From positions 124,001 to 188,000 of the forward strand of contig JAHDPL010000007.1 in NCBI GenBank assembly GCA_018434355.1: a stretch of 64,000 bases of DNA, in the 5' to 3' direction. This stretch comes from Sporomusaceae bacterium. GTDB lineage: Bacteria > Bacillota > Negativicutes > UBA1444. This document shows, one piece after another, positions 43,404 through 52,275 of the stretch. The notes under the pieces were generated by a model. The model made no database searches. It was not told where the DNA came from and saw nothing but the letters and a program-made list of their open reading frames with translations. The translations under genes and the position numbers were made by a program. Position 1 is the stretch's first letter; the number at the start of each line of letters is the position of its first letter.

Positions 43404-44267
43404 ATGAGTAAGACAATTCAATGGTACCCTGGCCACATGGCCAAAGCGACGCGGATTTTAAACGACGATCTCAAAGTTGTCGATGTGGTCATTGAAGTGT
43501 TGGATGCCCGATTGCCACGCAGCAGCGCCAATCCGGTGCTGCAGGAACTGATCGGCGCGCGTCCGGCGGTGATTGCCTTGAACAAGTCAGATTTGGCGGA
43601 TCCAGCAGTGACCGAAGCCTGGGTGCGTTTTTTTGAAAAGCAGGATCGTCCTGCGGCATTGATTAACGCTGTGGATGGCAAGGGAATACGCAATCTGATC
43701 CAAAAGGCCAAACAGGCAGGAGCGCCGGCACTGGAAAAACTGACACGAAAAGGACTGCGGCCGAGACCGGTGCGTGTGATGATCATGGGGATCCCCAATG
43801 TCGGGAAATCGTCGCTGGTCAATCGTGTTGTGAAGGGTGCGCTTACAAAGACCGGCGATAAACCGGGGGTTACACGTGGCCGCCAATGGATCCGGGTCGA
43901 TAGCGATGTCGATTTGCTGGACACGCCGGGGATTTTGCCGCCAAGCCTGCCAAATCAGCAAAGTGCCCTGTTGCTGGGAATCTGCGGTGCGATCAAAGAC
44001 ACGATTTATGATAGCGGGGAGGCTGTATTGGAGTTGATTCGTCAACTGGAGATCCGCTATCCCGGCAAACTCCAGCAACGCTACCTCAAAGGGGGCGCGT
44101 TTGCGGGGAACACACCGGAAGAAGTGCTGGAACAGGCGGCCCGTTTGCAAGGTCAGCTTGGTAAGGACGGCGTTGTTCAGACGGAAAATATGGCCCGGAT
44201 GATGCTGTCGGATTTTCGTCAGGGCCGGTTGGGGCCGATTTCTTTTGAAACACCGCAAGAAAGCTGA
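43404..44267 (+). CDS. rbgA: Ribosome biogenesis GTPase RbgA (YlqF)
   Basis: RbgA is a circularly permuted GTPase needed for late 50S assembly. The 287-residue protein starts IQWYPGHMAKATR, has the G4 motif NKSDL near 60 before the P-loop GIPNVGKSSLVNRV near 130, and G3 DTPG after it, which is the permuted order. C-terminal helical domain present. ATG start. It overlaps rnhB by 23 bases. Confidence 0.96.
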   Translation: MSKTIQWYPGHMAKATRILNDDLKVVDVVIEVLDARLPRSSANPVLQELIGARPAVIALNKSDLADPAVTEAWVRFFEKQDRPAALINAVDGKGIRNLIQKAKQAGAPALEKLTRKGLRPRPVRVMIMGIPNVGKSSLVNRVVKGALTKTGDKPGVTRGRQWIRVDSDVDLLDTPGILPPSLPNQQSALLLGICGAIKDTIYDSGEAVLELIRQLEIRYPGKLQQRYLKGGAFAGNTPEEVLEQAARLQGQLGKDGVVQTENMARMMLSDFRQGRLGPISFETPQES

Positions 44268-44931
44268 ACGACTGCAGACGGACTTGTTCGAGGATACGGG
44301 GCCACAAAGCCGGTTTGGAATGCATGCTTACGAACAGTATTGGCGGCAACGAGGCTATCTGCGAATAGTGGGAACAGACGAGGCAGGCAGAGGACCGCTG
44401 GCGGGACCGGTGGTTGCCGCTGCTGTGATTTTGCCTGCGGGGCTTGAAATCCCTTTTCTGAATGATTCAAAACAACTGACGGACCGACGTCGACGCCTGC
44501 TGTTCGCAGAAATCAACGAAAAAGCGATTGCCTGCGCTTGGAGTCAAGTGACACCGTCGGAAATCGATTCGGTCAATATCTATCAGGCATCAAGGCAGGC
44601 GATGTTGCAGGCTTTGGCCAGCCTAAACCACCCCTTTGACATCGTGCTTTCCGATGCGATGCCGCTACCGGACCTGTCGGTTCCCTGCGTGCCGATCATC
44701 CGGGGTGACGCGCTTAGCGCAAGTATCGCCGCTGCATCGGTGATCGCCAAAGTGGTCCGTGATGACCTGATGACAGAATTTGATGAGCTGTATCCAGGAT
44801 ATGGCTTCGGACAGCATAAAGGCTATGGAACGCCAGCCCACTTGAAGGCTCTGCGGACACTGGGTCCCTGTGCCATCCACCGGCGAAGTTTTGCGCCGGT
44901 CAAGTCGTGGAGGTCGACCAATGAAGATTGA
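44245..44931 (+). CDS. rnhB: Ribonuclease HII
   Basis: RNase HII nicks RNA-DNA hybrids at ribonucleotides. Catalytic acidic residues appear in GTDEAGRGPLAGPVVAA, SDAMPLPDL and DELYPGYGFGQHKGYGT. The start is uncertain: TTG 44245, within rbgA, gives 228 residues with a short extension, while ATG 44320 gives a minimal enzyme beginning HAYEQYWRQRGY. It overlaps the next gene by 11 bases. Confidence 0.94.
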   Translation: MKHRKKAERLQTDLFEDTGPQSRFGMHAYEQYWRQRGYLRIVGTDEAGRGPLAGPVVAAAVILPAGLEIPFLNDSKQLTDRRRRLLFAEINEKAIACAWSQVTPSEIDSVNIYQASRQAMLQALASLNHPFDIVLSDAMPLPDLSVPCVPIIRGDALSASIAAASVIAKVVRDDLMTEFDELYPGYGFGQHKGYGTPAHLKALRTLGPCAIHRRSFAPVKSWRSTNED

Positions 44932-46681
44932 TGAACTGATGCGGGAGACGACAATCAAACTGGACCAGGCCGCCAAAGGAAAAGTGGCGACCGGTACGGT
45001 CGCGCCGACAGAGGTGGCGACTCTGATTGCCGATAGCATGCCGGATTCGGATTTTTTCTTTCCGGATTTGCTGCAATCCTTTGCCAAATTGCTTTCACGG
45101 CGTCAGGAACTGATGGATTTGTTGCCGCAATCTGCACAGAACAGGTTGAATGATACCGCCGGGTTACCGCAAACGGTTGTGCCGCGTTCTCCTGAAAGTG
45201 CGGTATCAGCCGACGGACAAACTGTCAACGCAACGTTTCCGCAGGGGATTTCGGGCTTGGCTCGCGACAGCCGGATGATGACCGATACGCTGCGACAGAT
45301 GATCTCGGAACTGGAATTTGTCGAACGCGTGCCTGATTTAGCGAATGTTTATGAACAAGTGCGAATCAAGCCGGCTGAAATTACCGGACAGAGGCTTTAT
45401 AGCAATAATACAGTTGTTCCGTCCGTTCCGGTTGGCGCAGAAGTGCAGGCGCCATTGATGCAGGCAGTGTCGCAGAGAGTGAATGAAACGATGGCAGTGC
45501 TGCAGTCTGTAGTGGATGCAGCACAGAATCCGTCTGTGCCGATATCATATTTGAACCGCATCACGACGCAGGCCGCGGCGACAGGAAAAATTGCACCGGA
45601 GCTGGCCGAGTGGGTGGATGAGGTCGCGGCTACGTTGGACGGGACGCCGGAAACGCCGGAGTTTACTGCTGCAGTGACCAAGTGGGTCAATCAGGTTGAC
45701 CCACGTATAATGAGAAGCGCGCAAATCTTTGAAAAACCAGAACTGGTCAGGGTCTGGGCTGCAGTCCAGGCATTGAACGAATTTCCACTGCCAGTTGAAC
45801 AGTCGCCCGCGACTATTGCGGCAAGACCCGTGATAGGCAACGATCCTGCCGGACAGAAAATGATGCCGCAACTTGATTCTTTACGCTCGGTTGTGCAACG
45901 AATTATCGATTTGCCGACATTGGTACAAACAGGACAACCAACCAACCAAATGGCACCGCTTTCCCAGGTTGGCCGCTTTGAGTTACTACTGTCAACCGCA
46001 GCGGCGCGTCCGGAATTATTGGAAAAGTTGCTTGCTGTATTGCCGGAGTTCGTGACTGCCGGAGAAATTCCCACAACATCGAAGGCAACGCCGCCAGCCT
46101 ATCAGACATTGACGCAGACTGCGCCCCAATGGCTGAAAACGATGGCCGAGCGGGAAGACAAACCCGTATTGCTTCAGTTTTGGCTCGCTGCAAAGGCAAC
46201 CGATCTTGGTCCATGGTTAAGCATGGAACCGGCAGAGCGACAACAATTGACAACAATGCTGAAAGAACTGCGTACTACGTTTGAGCAACCCGAAGCGTTT
46301 CACACGCCGCGGGAAGATGCCAGCTCGCGCAGTTTTATGATGCAGGTCCCGTTGTATGCGCCAGGGCAAGAGCGTCCATATCCGGCGCTGATCCAAGTGT
46401 TCGAAGAAAAAAAGGAACGTGGCGGCGGACAATTGCCGGAACAGGAAGTCTGGGTCCGCGTCTCGCTGGAAACGGATCATATCGGCACGGTCGACCTGAG
46501 CTTTCGCCTGCAGGAAAAAAAGTATCTTTCGATTTTCAGCCGGTTTGCCGACCCGCAGGCGGCGTCGGAGTTTCGGGCATCCTTGCCGGAATTGCGCAAG
46601 GAAATGGCCGGCACATCGCTGGAACTGAAAAAAATCGCCGTAGCCGGTAGAATCCATCCAGGAGGCAAGGGTGATGGATAA
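44921..46681 (+). CDS. YlqG-like protein with FliK-type C-terminal domain
   Basis: A 586-residue protein in the position of Bacillus ylqG (after rnhB, before ylqH). The N-terminal 450 residues are helical, rich in Gln, Thr and Ala, with no membrane segment. The last 90 residues (WVRVSLETDHIGTVDLSFRL to SLPELRKEMAGTSLELKKIA) resemble the flagellar hook-length control FliK C-terminal fold, which in FliK contacts the FlhB tail. The next gene is exactly an FlhB-tail protein. Flagellar or type III export control is an inference; the family is uncharacterised. Confidence 0.7.
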   Translation: MKIDELMRETTIKLDQAAKGKVATGTVAPTEVATLIADSMPDSDFFFPDLLQSFAKLLSRRQELMDLLPQSAQNRLNDTAGLPQTVVPRSPESAVSADGQTVNATFPQGISGLARDSRMMTDTLRQMISELEFVERVPDLANVYEQVRIKPAEITGQRLYSNNTVVPSVPVGAEVQAPLMQAVSQRVNETMAVLQSVVDAAQNPSVPISYLNRITTQAAATGKIAPELAEWVDEVAATLDGTPETPEFTAAVTKWVNQVDPRIMRSAQIFEKPELVRVWAAVQALNEFPLPVEQSPATIAARPVIGNDPAGQKMMPQLDSLRSVVQRIIDLPTLVQTGQPTNQMAPLSQVGRFELLLSTAAARPELLEKLLAVLPEFVTAGEIPTTSKATPPAYQTLTQTAPQWLKTMAEREDKPVLLQFWLAAKATDLGPWLSMEPAERQQLTTMLKELRTTFEQPEAFHTPREDASSRSFMMQVPLYAPGQERPYPALIQVFEEKKERGGGQLPEQEVWVRVSLETDHIGTVDLSFRLQEKKYLSIFSRFADPQAASEFRASLPELRKEMAGTSLELKKIAVAGRIHPGGKGDG

Positions 46682-46973
46682 CGCCAGACAGAAACCGCCG
46701 CAGGAAGCTGTCGCGATCCGCTATGACAGGGACCGGGAAAATGCGCCGCGGGTTGTGGCCAAAGGGAAAGGCTACGTTGCCGAACAATTGCTTGCAATAG
46801 CCAGGCGTCATGCGGTTCCGGTGTATCAGAACCAGACCGTCACCCAACTTTTGATGGCGGTGGAACTGGACCGGGAAATCCCGCCGGAGTTGTATCAGGC
46901 GGTTGCCAATGTTTTGGCGTATGTATATCGAATGGATGGACGGGCGGCTGAAAAGGTGAAAGCCCGTAGGTGA
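46674..46973 (+). CDS. FlhB C-terminal-like protein (YlqH/FhlX type)
   Basis: A 99-residue protein equal to the cytoplasmic FlhB-CC fragment that follows the NPTH autocleavage site. It has AVAIRYDRDRENAPRVVAKG and VPVYQNQTVTQLLMAV, both characteristic of FlhB/EscU export-switch proteins. The cleavage motif itself is absent (PPQEAV where PTHYAV would stand), so the protein appears to be made already in the cleaved form. ATG 46674 has GGAGG 8 bases upstream and overlaps the preceding gene by 8 bases. Confidence 0.88.
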   Translation: MDNARQKPPQEAVAIRYDRDRENAPRVVAKGKGYVAEQLLAIARRHAVPVYQNQTVTQLLMAVELDREIPPELYQAVANVLAYVYRMDGRAAEKVKARR

Positions 46974-46978
46974 ACAAA

Positions 46979-47338
46979 ATGAACTGTGTAGAAAAAGGCC
47001 GCCGCGGAGAGGACCTCGCGGCGGCTTTCCTATTGGAAAACGAGTACCGGATTGTGGTCCGCAACTGGCGGACAAAATCCGGTGAAATTGATATTGTGGC
47101 GATTGATGGCGATACATTGGTGTTTTGCGAAGTGAAAAGCCGCAGCAACAATTTTCATGGTAGTGGCGCGGAAGCGGTGGACATTCGCAAACAGCAGAAA
47201 ATCGTTCAGACAGCCAGTCTTTATTTGCAGCGCTATCGGCTGAATCATTGTGCCTGCCGGTTTGATGTGATTGAAATTAAGGATAATGAACGGCAAAAAC
47301 CTGAGATTTATCACATAAAGAACGCGTTTGGCGGGTGA
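46979..47338 (+). CDS. yraN: YraN family (UPF0102) nuclease-fold protein
   Basis: A 119-residue protein with the Holliday-junction-resolvase-like restriction-endonuclease fold. The E-x-D...E-x-K core is present in KGRRGEDLAAAFLL, KSGEIDIVAIDGDTLVFCEVKSR. Function not established. ATG 46979 has AGGTG upstream; the gene sits between ylqH and comM as in many Firmicutes. Confidence 0.93.
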   Translation: MNCVEKGRRGEDLAAAFLLENEYRIVVRNWRTKSGEIDIVAIDGDTLVFCEVKSRSNNFHGSGAEAVDIRKQQKIVQTASLYLQRYRLNHCACRFDVIEIKDNERQKPEIYHIKNAFGG

Positions 47339-47347
47339 GGAGGAAAA

Positions 47348-48892
47348 ATGTTTGCCAAGACATTCGGCGCAGGAGTTTTAGGTTTGAACGGAGTAATATT
47401 CAGTATTGAGGTAGATATTTCCAATGGACTGCCCTGCATGGAAATCGTGGGATTGCCTGACACAGCGGTCCGCGAGTCCAAAGAACGGGTACGAGCTGCG
47501 ATACGTAACGCGGGTTATGAGTTTCCCTGCCGGCGAATCACGATCAATCTGGCGCCGGCCGATCAGAAAAAAGACGGGTCAGGACTGGATTTACCGATCG
47601 CAATCGGGATACTTGTCGCATCTGGGCAACTTTCCGCCGCGAGGTTGGAAGAATGTGTCCTGATCGGTGAACTGTCGCTGGATGCGAAGGTGCGTGGCGC
47701 CAACGGAGTCTTGCCGATGGCGATCAAGTGCAGGCAAACCGGTATACGGCAATTGATCTTACCGCAAGAAAATTTTGCCGAAGCGAGAATCGTCGATACT
47801 GTCGAGGTTGTGGCCGCTGAAAGTTTGCAATCGGCAATCGCTGTTCTTGCCGGTCAACCGCGTGAGGCGACGAAAATAGACGCAGTGAAATCGGTGGGTT
47901 CTGTCGGCGCGACTGTCTTGCCAGGCGATGATTTTCGCGATGTCCAGGGGCAACGGGCTGCCAAACGGGCTTTAGAAATCGCAGCTGCCGGCGGACATAA
48001 TTTGCTGATGACAGGGTCGCCAGGTGCAGGGAAGACGATGTTGGCTCGCCGGATCTCTACCATTTTGCCGCCAATGACCAAGGACGAGGCGCTGGAAGTC
48101 AGTAAGATTTACAGCGTCGCCGGTCTGCTGGGGCCGATGACTGGATTGATTGAGCAACGTCCGTTCCGTGCGCCGCATCATACTGTCTCGGCGGCAGCGA
48201 TGGCTGGTGGCGGCAGGATTCCCAGGCCGGGCGAAGTGACACTGGCACACCATGGCGTATTGTTTTTGGATGAGCTGACTGAGTTTCCCCGCCAGGTGCT
48301 CGAAGTGTTGCGCCAACCGATTGAAGACGGTCAGGTTACTGTCGCAAGAGTTAACTCAACCTATACTTACCCTTCGCGGTTCATGCTGGTCCTGGCAATG
48401 AATCCTTGTCCCTGCGGGTATTCCGGTGATCCTCTGCGTGAATGCAGTTGCACTCGTGCGGAAATCAAGCGTTATCTGCGGCGTATATCCGGACCGTTGA
48501 TGGATCGGATCGATTTGCATATCAACGTACCGCGACTTCGCTATGAAGAAATGGCTGGCGAGCAAAAAGCGGAAGCTTCCAGTGCGATTGCCGAAAGGGT
48601 CGCAGCGGCGCGAATGCGACAGGCTGAGCGACTTTGCGCAGTGGGAGTATTCTGCAACGCGCAGATGAATCACCGCCAGTTGAAGCAGCAGTGTCAATTG
48701 AACAGGGAAGCGCAAGAGTTGTTGCGCCAGGCATTTGAAAAAATGAAACTGAATGCCCGTGCATACGACAGGATCATAAAAGTTGCGCAAACGATTGCCG
48801 ATTTGGCGGGTCAGCAAAAGATCGCCTATGAACATATTGCGGAAGCGATACAACTGCGAATTGCGGTTTCTGAAAATGAAAATGGGAATTGA
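47348..48892 (+). CDS. comM: YifB/ComM family Mg-chelatase-like AAA+ ATPase
   Basis: A 514-residue AAA+ protein. N-terminal ChlI-like domain (VEIVGLPDTAVRESKERVR), central AAA+ with Walker A TGSPGAGKTMLA and Walker B LFLDELTEF, then a C-terminal Mg-chelatase domain with a Cys group (NPCPCGYSGD and CSC). ComM is a branch-migration helicase needed for natural transformation in Gram-negative bacteria. dprA, another transformation gene, lies 4.4 kb downstream. ATG start with GAGGAGG. Confidence 0.94.
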   Translation: MFAKTFGAGVLGLNGVIFSIEVDISNGLPCMEIVGLPDTAVRESKERVRAAIRNAGYEFPCRRITINLAPADQKKDGSGLDLPIAIGILVASGQLSAARLEECVLIGELSLDAKVRGANGVLPMAIKCRQTGIRQLILPQENFAEARIVDTVEVVAAESLQSAIAVLAGQPREATKIDAVKSVGSVGATVLPGDDFRDVQGQRAAKRALEIAAAGGHNLLMTGSPGAGKTMLARRISTILPPMTKDEALEVSKIYSVAGLLGPMTGLIEQRPFRAPHHTVSAAAMAGGGRIPRPGEVTLAHHGVLFLDELTEFPRQVLEVLRQPIEDGQVTVARVNSTYTYPSRFMLVLAMNPCPCGYSGDPLRECSCTRAEIKRYLRRISGPLMDRIDLHINVPRLRYEEMAGEQKAEASSAIAERVAAARMRQAERLCAVGVFCNAQMNHRQLKQQCQLNREAQELLRQAFEKMKLNARAYDRIIKVAQTIADLAGQQKIAYEHIAEAIQLRIAVSENENGN

Positions 48893-48982
48893 AGGGTAGT
48901 GCGGCAGGAAAATAGGAATCAACAGGGAATAAACCTTAATAGCAGGATGCAGTTGCGGTCGTTTCGATAAGGAGGAGTGATC

Positions 48983-49888
48983 ATGGAAGGCACTCAGGGG
49001 TTTTATCGGACCGTTTTGAACCATTTGAACGAAGGGGTATATTTTGTTGATGTAGATCGCAAGATTACCTTTTGGAACAATGGGGCCGAAAAGATTTCCG
49101 GTTATAGTGAAACTGAAGTAATCCACAAGCCTTGCTATTGGAATGTCTTGTTGCATCAAGACCGTGAAGGTCACAATCTGTGTGATAAACACTGCCCGGT
49201 CGCTCTTACTCTTCAGGATGGATTAATGCGGGAAGAAACCTTGGTTTTGCGACACAAGCACGGCTACCGTCTTCCGGTTGCTGCGCGGATATTTCCGATT
49301 ACGACACCTTCCAATCAGATTGTCGGCGCAGTTCAAATTTTTTCAGAAATGATGCCTGGCGGCGATCAGAGTAAAAAACTAAAAGCATTAGCGACGCTGG
49401 CCTATTTTGACCTGGTGACAGGACTGGCAAACCGCCGGTACGTGGAAAGCCGGCTGGGAATCATGCTTGCAGAGTACAAGAAAACACTTTCGCCCTTTGG
49501 CATGATACTGGTTAATATTGTTGGTTTTAAGCTGCTAAATGACAAATATGGTACGGAAATGGGCGATCAGGTATTGCGGTCGGTTGCCCGCAGCATAGCG
49601 GCGGAAGTAGGGCCGGGCGATATAGCGGCCCGTTGGGATGGAACGCGCTTTGTGCTTATCATTCCCAATACCAAGCGGGCTATGCTGATGTTGTTGGCGG
49701 AAAAAATAAAAGGCGTCGCGATGCGCGCCGCCAATTCGGTCAACTCGGAAGAAGTAGCATTGACTGTCAGTATTGCGGGAACCATCAACCAGGTCGATGA
49801 CACTCCGCAGGAATTGCAGCGACGGATTGTCGCGCATCTGCAGGAAAGCGAGCAAAAAGCAGGCGTGTTCGTCATGGATGATGAATAA
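48983..49888 (+). CDS. PAS domain protein with degenerate GGDEF domain
   Basis: A 301-residue cytoplasmic sensor. Residues about 5-120 form a PAS domain (LNEGVYFVDVDRKITFWNNG) with a Cys set C51, C67 and C71. Residues about 135-300 are GGDEF-fold, but the signature is WDGTRF (218-223) in place of GG(D/E)EF. The metal Asp positions before GFKLLND are N178 and V180. It should not make cyclic-di-GMP; nucleotide sensing or scaffold duty is likelier. The ATG start follows GGAGGAG. It converges on the nicotinate phosphoribosyltransferase gene. Confidence 0.85.
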   Translation: MEGTQGFYRTVLNHLNEGVYFVDVDRKITFWNNGAEKISGYSETEVIHKPCYWNVLLHQDREGHNLCDKHCPVALTLQDGLMREETLVLRHKHGYRLPVAARIFPITTPSNQIVGAVQIFSEMMPGGDQSKKLKALATLAYFDLVTGLANRRYVESRLGIMLAEYKKTLSPFGMILVNIVGFKLLNDKYGTEMGDQVLRSVARSIAAEVGPGDIAARWDGTRFVLIIPNTKRAMLMLLAEKIKGVAMRAANSVNSEEVALTVSIAGTINQVDDTPQELQRRIVAHLQESEQKAGVFVMDDE

Positions 49889-49904
49889 CCGTTGACGTCT
49901 CTGC

Positions 49905-50957
49905 TCAGTCAACAGGACAAAGTCGCGGGTTTTCGCGATAGTGGCGACCAACTTTTGCGCAGGGTTTTCCCTCGATAGACACGATATCCGCCGTAAAATT
50001 GACGTTATCGTTAAACAGGCTACTGCCGACTGCATAAACATCGGCGGGTGTCTTTTCGGCTTCAAAGGCTTGGATCTTTTCAGCGGTAAAGCCGCCGGAA
50101 ACCATGATTCTCACATGATTGAAACCTTCGGCATCCAGTGCTTCGCGCACATTGCGTACCAAACGGGAACAGACGCCAGTCGGTTTGAACGAACCCATAT
50201 AAGGCAATACCGATACATCCACCAATGTGTCGGCAGTATCAAGGCGGACTCCGTACAGACGGGGTCCGAATTTTCTTGCCACTTCCAAAGCGGTGCGAAC
50301 GCAGTCGTTATCGAAATCGACCAGTGCAACCCGGTTGACAGCAGGGGCGATATGGCGGTCAAAGGCTTCGGTAGCCGCCAAAGTATCGCCGTTGTAAGCT
50401 GCGATCAATGCGTGAGGGATCGTTCCCAGTGCGACACCTCCCCAATAAGAAGCGTTGGCGGGTGTTGACACGCCAGTGACGCCGCCCACTTTTGCTGCAT
50501 AGCCATCTTCAGCCTGAACGGCATAGTGATCGAAACGCGAAGGAAAGAACAATACCGGCTTACCGGCAGCTGCCTTCACGACCCGGTCAACGTTGGTGGC
50601 GATTTTTGTCTGGCGTGAGAGCACGCCGAGGTAAACCGTTTCCAAATGGACAAAATCGGCCAGTTTTCCCTCGATGGTCATTACCGTATCCCAGGGTGCA
50701 AGCCGGTCGCCGTCAAACATGGCGCGGATTTGCAAATTCTCCGGATGATCGGCGCATGTTTTCAGAATCGCGATGGCATGGTCCACCCCGCATACAACCG
50801 AATGTTGACGCTGGAACACCTGCATCATGACATGTGGATTGTAGTTGTCCTTTTCCAGGATGTTTTTTGAACGGACAAAGTAGCTGTCACTGTAATAACC
50901 GCGGCGTATTTCATCAATCGGAAGTTTGAAATGCTCGACCGGCAAGCGTTGTTTCAT
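49905..50957 (-). CDS. Nicotinate phosphoribosyltransferase
   Basis: A 350-residue enzyme of NAD salvage that joins nicotinate to PRPP. Recognisable blocks are RRGYYSDSYFVRSK near the N-terminus, the RFDHYAVQAEDGYAAKVGGVTG segment, the core LVDFDNDCVRTALEVARKFG with RLDTAD, and MVSGGFTAEKIQAFE, which holds the phosphate-binding loop. It is of the shorter form found in archaea and Firmicutes rather than E. coli PncB. ATG 50957 (minus strand) has AGGAGGCG upstream; an earlier in-frame Met lacks a site. Confidence 0.92.
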   Translation of the reverse strand: MKQRLPVEHFKLPIDEIRRGYYSDSYFVRSKNILEKDNYNPHVMMQVFQRQHSVVCGVDHAIAILKTCADHPENLQIRAMFDGDRLAPWDTVMTIEGKLADFVHLETVYLGVLSRQTKIATNVDRVVKAAAGKPVLFFPSRFDHYAVQAEDGYAAKVGGVTGVSTPANASYWGGVALGTIPHALIAAYNGDTLAATEAFDRHIAPAVNRVALVDFDNDCVRTALEVARKFGPRLYGVRLDTADTLVDVSVLPYMGSFKPTGVCSRLVRNVREALDAEGFNHVRIMVSGGFTAEKIQAFEAEKTPADVYAVGSSLFNDNVNFTADIVSIEGKPCAKVGRHYRENPRLCPVD

Positions 50958-50990
50958 GAGAGCGCCTCCTTGATGCTGTTTCTTGGTCGG

Positions 50991-51021
50991 TTGCCATCGT
51001 TGATTGTTACTATGATACAAT
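50991..51021 (+). promoter_or_regulatory. Candidate SigA promoter for folP-folB-folK
   Basis: TTGCCA (50991-50996), a 19-base spacer and TACAAT (51016-51021) with the extended -10 TGA. It overlaps the divergent -10 box on the other strand. Confidence 0.5.
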
Positions 51022-51040
51022 ATCGTTAGGCAGGCTGCAA
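51012..51040 (-). promoter_or_regulatory. Candidate SigA promoter for nicotinate phosphoribosyltransferase
   Basis: On the minus strand TTGCAG (51040-51035), 17-base spacer, TATCAT (51017-51012). Confidence 0.55.
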
Positions 51041-51063
51041 CAGGATGATGCAGGAGGGATAGT

Positions 51064-52275
51064 ATGAGTTGTTCGGCTCAGGTACGAAATTTAATCGGTG
51101 AAAACGATGTCAAGCAGTTATTGTCTGAGATGGGATGCGACCCGGTCGGCATTTCGATTATGACGCCGAAGGCTTGCTTCAAAACTGTTTATATCGAGAG
51201 TGTTTCTACAAAAGCAGCCAATCTGCTGAAACAGACTTTTTTGGCCAAAGGAGCGGAAGTGGCCGTCACCAGGGGGACAGCCGACTTGAGTGTGGCTGCG
51301 ACGCCGGTGCTGATCTGCGGAACAATGAAGCAGTACCGGCAGGCATTGGCGCAACTGCGACAGCAACCGTGGGGCTTGCCGCATATCGCGGCGAAAGTCG
51401 AGCAGGCCTTGTTCCATGCAGCGACTCCGCCGATCCGGCGATATCTGTTTGGTGATAGGACATTGCAGATTGGACCGGGGAAAACCGTGGTAATGGGAAT
51501 ATTGAATCTGACGCCGGACTCCTTTTCCGACGGCGGCAAACATAACGAGTGCGATGCTGCGGTCCGGCAAGCGCTGGCGATGATCGAAGACGGAGCAGAT
51601 ATTATTGATGTGGGGGCCGAATCCACCCGACCGTATGGAGCGGTTAAGATATCGGCAACAGAAGAGCAAGCGAGATTGTTGCCGGTTTTGGAAAAAATCC
51701 TTGCGGTGACCAGCGTGCCGGTGTCGGTTGATACTTATAAAGGCGAAGTTGCCGAAAAGGCGTTGGCGATGGGAGCGCATATCCTTAATGATATCTGGGG
51801 ATTGCAACAAGATAAGGCAATGGCGGAAATAGCGGCGCGATATAAAGCTCCCGTGATTATCATGCACAATCGGACGTCGAATGAATCAAAACGCGATATC
51901 ATGTCGGAAATGAATGAGTTTTTTTGTCGCAGCATCGAAATTGGCTTGCAGGCAGGAATTGAGCAGGCGCAATTTATTCTCGACCCAGGGATCGGATTTG
52001 GCAAGAATACGCCGCAAAACCTGGAAGTCCTGGCCCGCCTGTCCGAACTAAAGGCATTGGGATGCCCGATTCTGGTCGGTGCTTCGCGCAAGCGCTTTAT
52101 CGGAGAAGTATTAAATCTGCCGGTGGAAGAGCGAGCCGAAGGAACCGGCGCTACGGTGGTTCATTCGATTATTAATGGCGCGTCGATTGTCAGGGTGCAT
52201 GATGTGAAGCTGGCAAAGCGTATGGCAATGATGGCGGATGCTTTGCAGAATTGGAAGGAGTACGCACATGGATAA
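51064..52275 (+). CDS. folP: Dihydropteroate synthase with N-terminal extension
   Basis: FolP condenses p-aminobenzoate with the pterin pyrophosphate made by FolK. The catalytic domain begins near residue 142 with VMGILNLTPDSFSDGG and continues with DVGAESTRPYGA, NDIWGLQ and the KR motif GASRKRFIGEV. The first 135 residues are an extra domain (YIESVSTKAANLLKQTF, TPVLICGTMKQY) that the usual 270-285-residue enzymes lack. ATG start with GCAGGAGGG. It overlaps folB by 8 bases. Confidence 0.95.
   Translation: MSCSAQVRNLIGENDVKQLLSEMGCDPVGISIMTPKACFKTVYIESVSTKAANLLKQTFLAKGAEVAVTRGTADLSVAATPVLICGTMKQYRQALAQLRQQPWGLPHIAAKVEQALFHAATPPIRRYLFGDRTLQIGPGKTVVMGILNLTPDSFSDGGKHNECDAAVRQALAMIEDGADIIDVGAESTRPYGAVKISATEEQARLLPVLEKILAVTSVPVSVDTYKGEVAEKALAMGAHILNDIWGLQQDKAMAEIAARYKAPVIIMHNRTSNESKRDIMSEMNEFFCRSIEIGLQAGIEQAQFILDPGIGFGKNTPQNLEVLARLSELKALGCPILVGASRKRFIGEVLNLPVEERAEGTGATVVHSIINGASIVRVHDVKLAKRMAMMADALQNWKEYAHG

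Noticed and set aside
48356-49192. A 278-codon minus-strand frame across the comM 3' end and the PAS gene
   Set aside because: It crosses two good plus-strand genes and an intergenic gap, with no start signal.
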